NCBI GenBank assembly: GCA_000507305.1
Contig: DF239050.1
Coordinates: forward strand, 210,361-274,360
DNA from: Breviolum minutum Mf 1.05b.01
Taxonomy: Eukaryota; Sar; Dinophyceae; Suessiales; Symbiodiniaceae
DNA: 64,000 nt
Reading direction: 5' to 3'
Position numbers and translations under genes: made by a program. The notes beneath the pieces are model-generated. The model was given only the letters and a program-made list of their open reading frames with translations, made no database searches and had not been told where the DNA came from. This document shows positions 59,216 through 64,000 of this stretch, piece after piece. Position 1 is the first letter of the stretch, and each line of letters begins with the position of its first letter.

Positions 59216-59324
59216 ATTGGATACAAAGCTTTGTCACCATATTTGCCGTGCTACAAAATCCGCCGACCCCTCTGCCTTGCCTGAGGGGGAGGCGTAAGGG
59301 AAGAACAAAGCCAACCCCGTCACA

Positions 59325-59726
59325 GGCTCGGATTTAGATGGTGTTCGGCCTTTTCGCATCCGTAGCCAACGACCTCATGTTTTTGTCTGTCCACGTTCGG
59401 TTGCTCATATACCTGCTACGGTGCACTTATTACCTTCTCTTGACCTGTGTACTGTATATTTTCACGGTTTCGAAGCTGCAGTTTTGGCACCGTGAGGCAC
59501 GGTTGCGATCGCACGGTTTTTGGCTCGGCTTTAGATGGTGTTCGGCCTTTTCGCATCCGTTGCCAACGACCTCATGTTTTTGTCTGTACACGTTCGGTTG
59601 CTCATATACCTGCTACGGTGCACTTACCTTCTCTTGACCTGTGTACTGTATATTTTCACGGTTTCGAAGCTGCAGTTTTGGCACCGTGAGGCGCGGCTGC
59701 GAACGCACGGTTTTTGGCTCAGCTTT
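59325..59726. repeat. 195-base tandem repeat, two full copies
   Basis: GGCTCGG...TTTAGATGGTGTTCGG begins at 59325 and again at 59522 (period 197). A third start is at 59716 (period 194, because the second copy lacks three bases in the TTATTACC stretch). The third copy is cut off after about 10 bases, at an N (59727). The copies differ at only a handful of positions, so the duplication is recent. Each copy holds an open plus-strand frame of about 60 codons with a hydrophobic middle. Because the second period is a multiple of 3 minus one, the frame is not shared through the array. Confidence 0.85.
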
Positions 59727-59729
59727 ANA

Positions 59730-60390
59730 TTATCTCTTGCCTTCATAGCTTTCTCCAACGCAATGGCACCCGCCTCGGGTCTTCCGTGCCCAACGTGTTC
59801 AATGTCCTTTTGCAAACGTTATCCAAACGGTGTACCGGGTTGAGATCAGGACCAAGCCAGCATCAGCATGTGCAGCTCCATCTGCATATTCAGAAATGTG
59901 AAATTCTCTTGCAAAGTGCTGTGTTTGTGTCTGTCAATCTACTTAGCATGCATCAAACTGATTTCATGGCTTCAATCAGGGGCTGGCCTTGCACAAGTTG
60001 TTTGGGCGGCCACCTTATTCAGTCTCCATGCCTTTTTAAGGGTTCAACATGGTTCAACGGTTGCATGAAATTCAACGACCCCCTTTCTTGGCACCACAGT
60101 CACTTCTCGGGGACTCCGACCACCACCGACCGATGCGCCGATTCTTTAGGCACATCGCACATTGTCGAAGGAGTTTCTCACTAGGCCTGACAAATGCATA
60201 CAAATGCTCTCATTTCAAGTCACTTCAAATCACTTAACCGATGTCAGAAAGATTTTTAAAGATAATCACAACGCATAAAAACAACACATGTTTTGTGACA
60301 TTTATTCTTCTTGAATTTCTTTCTTGCTCTCTTGATGTATACTTTCATCAATGTGTCTCTGCTAAGATTGCATCGAACCAAGTTAGGTGC
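59730..60390. other. no supported gene
   Basis: Plus-strand frames at 59714-60237 overlap in several phases and show no motif. Confidence 0.3.
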
Positions 60391-60393
60391 TTT

Positions 60394-60473
60394 CTGGATT
60401 CCCGCCGGCGGAGGACTGCCAAGGTCCGCTTTGAATGGCCGGCGGGGATGAGGCGCCTACCGAGGGAATCCAG
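60394..60473. repeat. nested GC-rich inverted repeat
   Basis: Outer arms CTGGATTCCC (60394-60403) and GGGAATCCAG (60464-60473) are perfect complements. Inner arms CCCGCCGG (60401-60408) and CCGGCGGG (60439-60446) also pair, and GGAC...GTCC pairs inside them. The 80-base block is far richer in GC than its flanks. It could fold as a branched hairpin in RNA or DNA. Confidence 0.6.
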
Positions 60474-60479
60474 GAGCTT

Positions 60480-61770
60480 TCAAGAGACTCCATTGAACAC
60501 CTTCCATGATGGCCTGTGCATGCCTGTGCCTTATCTACACTTAAATCCAGAACACTCTACTAGTACCGTACTCCTACACAATTTGGATATTTTTGCTCTT
60601 CATTCAAGGTGCAAACATTGAACACATTTTCATCACGCACTCATACACTGAACATGCACACATTGCAAACACATAAAGCCCCCACACACTTCTGCATTGA
60701 GCGAACCTTGCAAATGGCTTTCCTTCATTCTTTCGATTCTTGACCGGGAAGCGTTTCATCTTCCATCAGTGCAATGCAGGATCTGCTGAAGCTCAAATCA
60801 AGCGGGTCGGGTAGTACCGTGCTGCATGAATGTGGAACTGGAACCGCTCATTCGGTGATCAAATGTAACTTTTTTTTGGTAACTGCCAAGAGGTTTCGTT
60901 TGTCGAAAGATGACGGGAAATCGACTTTCTCTGAAGTGCCATGGCCAGGTCATCCTGAAAACCTTAAGGTACGTCCACGGGAAGAGACTAAAAGAAGAAA
61001 TGATCCCTTCCATATCAGGATCACAAGAGTAGCACCAAGCTGCGTCTTTCATGGCAATTTCAATCTTCAACTCATTTGAGCAGAATGGCGGAAACCACTG
61101 CGGCGTCACATTTATCCAGGGTAAAGACAGATCCATTTCAAATGCGATGTTTTCTATCGGTTTTTGATGATTTTCACATCCTCAAGCAGCCTTGAATCGG
61201 CGTTGATTCCATGTGCATTTCTTCAAAGCATCGGCGATGCAGTCAAACGCAGCCCCAGTCGCAACCCCCCAGTTTCGGATGGGTGCTAAGGACAATCGTT
61301 AGCATGCCATCCTGCCCAACATTGTCTGTAACATGTGATATATTCCAATGCGTTTAGATATCAATTCAACTGAGCATGAACAGCATGGTGGAAAGGCAAC
61401 AAATTTCAATGGTCAGGATGACAGTCTTGGAAAAGCTCTTTAAGCTTGACCAAGAAAGTTTGCAAATATCTATCTTGTGCAACTGCTAGTACTAAATATC
61501 ATCTGATACTATATCTGCTTGTGAGGGGTTGAGTCAAAGCCCAAATCAGTGTGCTTACTTGTTCATTTTATTCTCTTGGACTCAAAGTATTTCAGTTAAT
61601 ATACATCAGTCCATACATACAATGGCCACTGAAAGCTGGACATGGCAAGGCTACTAAGTGCCTCAGAACTCAGTGTTTCCTGAGGGCTTGAAACAAGCGT
61701 CAAGCCACAAGCACAGTCGCGCAACACAAACTGCACATTGTTCGGGTGCAGAATGAGATGGTGTTCAATG
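60480..61770. other. weakly supported region
   Basis: At 60889-60968 a plus-strand segment (RFRLSKDDGKSTFSEVPWPG) ends at AAG|GTACGT, but the minus strand over the same bases is also open between splice-like signals. Strand undecided. Nothing else is supported. Confidence 0.25.
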
Positions 61771-61779
61771 TGTTTGTGG

Positions 61780-62001
61780 AAGTGCATGTTGACGATGTTT
61801 TTTTGTGTAACTCATTGTCTTTGTGATTCGGAACGTGCCATCGAGAAACAATGCCAAGAACGATGCCACTCCCGCTTTTATCCACTTCGAAACTGCCTCT
61901 CCAAGTCTTGCATCAAAAGGCCAACTTTTGCGAATCACCGGTTCACAGGGAAAGCAAACAAATGTATTGAATGATTTACAAGGATTCTTGAGATATGACA
62001 C
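61780..62001 (-). CDS. exon-like fragment, unrecognised
   Basis: The minus frame reads CEPVIRKSWPFDARLGEAVS, then KWIKAGVASFLALFLDGTFR. It has even protein composition with one mildly hydrophobic helix. Boundaries were not fixed and no family is recognised. Confidence 0.3.
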
Positions 62002-62749
62002 TCAAGCCTGGTCAGTTGGAAGTTCCAAGTAGAGAACAAAGTTGGTCGAATGACCCGTCGTCAGAAGCGTACCCTTTCGGCTCAGTACCTTTGCATTTGG
62101 CCGTGCTGTGCATCTAGGCTCATGTGATTGATCAACATAAATCAATCTGATTTTATTTTCCCTTAAACATGATCCCACTGGTGTTTCAATCTGCTTCGCG
62201 AGGACTAGTCAGTTAGCCCATTTTCCATGAATCTTGCATGAATACTCTGAACGTTGGATCTGAAACAATGATTCTGATTGTGCTGTGCGGCTCTACAAGG
62301 TAAGTTTCAGATTCACATGTGCCGTCAGTGCCTCAAACTCTAGGCTAGTCAATTTCGCTTGGAAAAAGTCTGGGATATTATATGACTACTTTGTCATTTT
62401 GGGCTGGTCAAAATCTAGAGGAAATCACATTTTTATCACATGCAGACCTTAATCAATGAAGCGTGCCTTGTAGGTTGGACACCTATAGTCTTTTGGGTTG
62501 GGCTTCCGATCCTGGACCAAGATTGAAGTGCTTCAACTCATCTTCAAGTCTGGTAAACTAAACAGTTTTGTCATCGGTTTTGGTTCGGTCGTTTGCCATG
62601 CTTCAAAAAGCTCGTGTGTTTTCGATCTCAAAATCTGTCTGGATTCGGAGGATTTCTCCTGGTCTAATTCATCTCAAATGCATTTGGAAGATCTCAATAG
62701 ATCTCAAAACGTCTCAAAACGCTTTTCCACCACTTCTGCGTTCTCTTAC

Positions 62750-63176
62750 CTCTGCAAACATCCTACCAGTCCTAGCTGTGTGTTCTGTTTGTCGTCTTCG
62801 TGGAACCCCTAATCTCCTTGACGGGCAAAAACCACAGCGGAGGCAAATCAGTGAAGAGCACTTTCGGCTGAGATTCCTGTACCTGGACAAAAGAATGCTG
62901 ACTTTCGTAGCATCAAAAACCATAAAAAACAGCAACTATCATGACAAAAAACACTACGAGTAAGTACGAAACTAATGAAACAAGGGAATCAAAATTAATC
63001 ATATGATAATCATACAAACAACAATTGCGATAGGGCACCAGGTGAGAAGTAGAGTCCCAACGCGCACCTGGCACAAGGCTCGCTTGATTGCATTGCGAAT
63101 TTGGCCCAAACCCAAAGGCTCCAACAAATAACAAATCTTTGCCTTCCATAAAAAGGCCGTAGATGTAAACTCCATC
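62750..63176 (-). CDS. dynein heavy chain, C-terminal part (frame broken)
   Basis: Three exons join in phase. 63176-63143 reads DGVYIYGLFMEG and ends at a GC donor. 63067-63039 reads ARWDSTSHL. 62882 to about 62812 reads VQESQPKVLFTDLPPLWFLP. This is the signature of the dynein heavy chain C-terminal domain: DGVYVYGLFLEGARWD, then a short linker, then ESxPKxLxxxLPxxWLxP. Introns are 75 and 156 bases. After PVKEI the frame shifts by one base near an AGGGG run. In the new frame TARTGRMFAE precedes a GTAAGA donor at 62749, where the family has its YKTxxRxG segment. The final STN and RG segments were not found. Dynein heavy chains drive microtubule-based movement in cilia or cytoplasm. The motor domain would lie beyond the right edge. 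The gene may be decayed, or the shift may be a sequencing error. Confidence 0.65.
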
Positions 63177-64000
63177 CTTGAAATCAAGGTGGAAACATCG
63201 GAAGTAGTGAAAACGACATTGCAGTGGCTGAAGTAGCATTTCGTTGACTTTGGTTCTCTTACTCTATGTTTGTGAGTAATTAAAGGTGGCAACAAGTCGT
63301 AAATTCTTGATTGCAGAGATCAAAGCCAAACAGCTGGTGAAGTGTTGAGGATCCAGCGTCTGGGGGTACCGTCAGCTCCTCCAAACAAAATGGAACCATG
63401 ATGAAGTGCAGCAAAAATGCTACGGCTGGTCACTTTGGTCAGCCCCAAAGTGGGAACTTCTAGACCAAGACTGAGATGAATTGAACGAATCGAGGAGAGG
63501 TAGTAGAGGTAAAGAATCTGTTTGATGAATCCAAATCCAATTCAAAATTCCGCATTCTGCATTCTCCTTTTTGGGATTGGTCACGTTGTCCATGACCTAC
63601 CAGGAAAGCAGCAATCTCATAGAGTCTCCATATTAGACACTTCACCCGCACAGCCGCAATGACTCATGACATGAGTGCTTCCAGGCTGATCTCTTTGCAT
63701 TTCAGGCCTTCTGCGAAAAAGAAAGCAAATCAATCTCTTCACCATGTTTTCTGGCATAGTTTTGCATGGCTCCAGTAAAGAACGCCTACAAGCATGAGCA
63801 CATTGTGAAGACAGGTCTGAAAGCTTCGACACAGCAAGTTGTTTTGAACAATATTGAAGATCACCACACCTGTGGGAAGAATATGCCGCTGATCCAATGT
63901 ACCGGCGGAGTCTTGCCCAAACTTGGTGAGGTCCGAAGCTATGCCAAAATATGCCAAGAACGTGATGGAACTTGGACAAAAACGCTCAAAACGTTTCCAC
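63177..64000. other. right edge, probably introns and exons of the dynein gene
   Basis: Minus-strand frames are open at 63979-63617 and 63650-63460, but I cannot match them to dynein segments. A short stretch near 63400-63320 reads EELTVPPDAGSSTLHQLFGF, which may be an exon. The upstream end of the gene lies outside the window. Confidence 0.3.

Noticed and set aside
59338-59843. Two similar plus-strand frames with hydrophobic segments
   Set aside because: They are copies of the tandem repeat, not a gene family; the frames are not joined, and the second crosses an N.
1-64000. tRNA, rRNA, CRISPR, transposase and virus-like genes
   Set aside because: I looked for T-loop motifs, regular spacers, DDE/DDD and reverse-transcriptase motifs and capsid-like frames, and found nothing I could support by eye.

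Overview
The window reads as nuclear DNA of a dinoflagellate, most like Symbiodiniaceae. This rests on gene structure, not on a marker gene. Coding exons are small and separated by short introns. Many introns have GC rather than GT donors (GC-AG), and almost every acceptor I could place is followed by G. Every gene with a supported reading frame lies on the minus strand, as in the long one-direction gene blocks of dinoflagellates. The rest is AT-richer non-coding DNA with microsatellites and minisatellites. Three short runs of N show it is a draft assembly. Coordinates of spliced genes are my own models, built by matching splice phases.

Layout. 0.8-3.8 kb: four-exon gene for an 874-residue SAM-domain membrane protein. 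6.0-7.4 kb: single-exon nucleotidyltransferase of the 2'-5'-oligoadenylate synthetase (OAS) type, the clearest and most interesting gene here. 8.7-10.3 kb: single-exon FAD-dependent oxidoreductase. 12.6-13.8 and 16.2-18.6 kb: unrecognised minus-strand genes with short or charged exons. 18.7-29 kb: mostly non-coding and repeat-rich, including a large GTA repeat beside an assembly gap. 29.7-38.4 kb: a cluster of related glycosyltransferase genes or fragments, with at least three copies of one sugar-transferase motif, all on the minus strand. 38.8-48.9 kb: a series of unrecognised minus-strand exons, two of them good multi-exon models. 49.4-50.3 kb: a protein kinase whose reading frame is broken in several places. 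53.1-59.2 kb: further unrecognised minus-strand genes, one with a 34-base intron. 59.3-59.7 kb: a 195-base tandem repeat. 62.7-63.2 kb: the C-terminal end of a dynein heavy chain, also with a frame break.

Links between genes are limited. The OAS-like enzyme, the SAM-domain membrane protein and the flavoprotein are neighbours on one strand, but nothing in the sequence proves a shared pathway. The glycosyltransferase cluster looks like local tandem duplication followed by decay of some copies. No tRNA, rRNA, CRISPR array, transposase, reverse transcriptase or virus-like gene was recognised.
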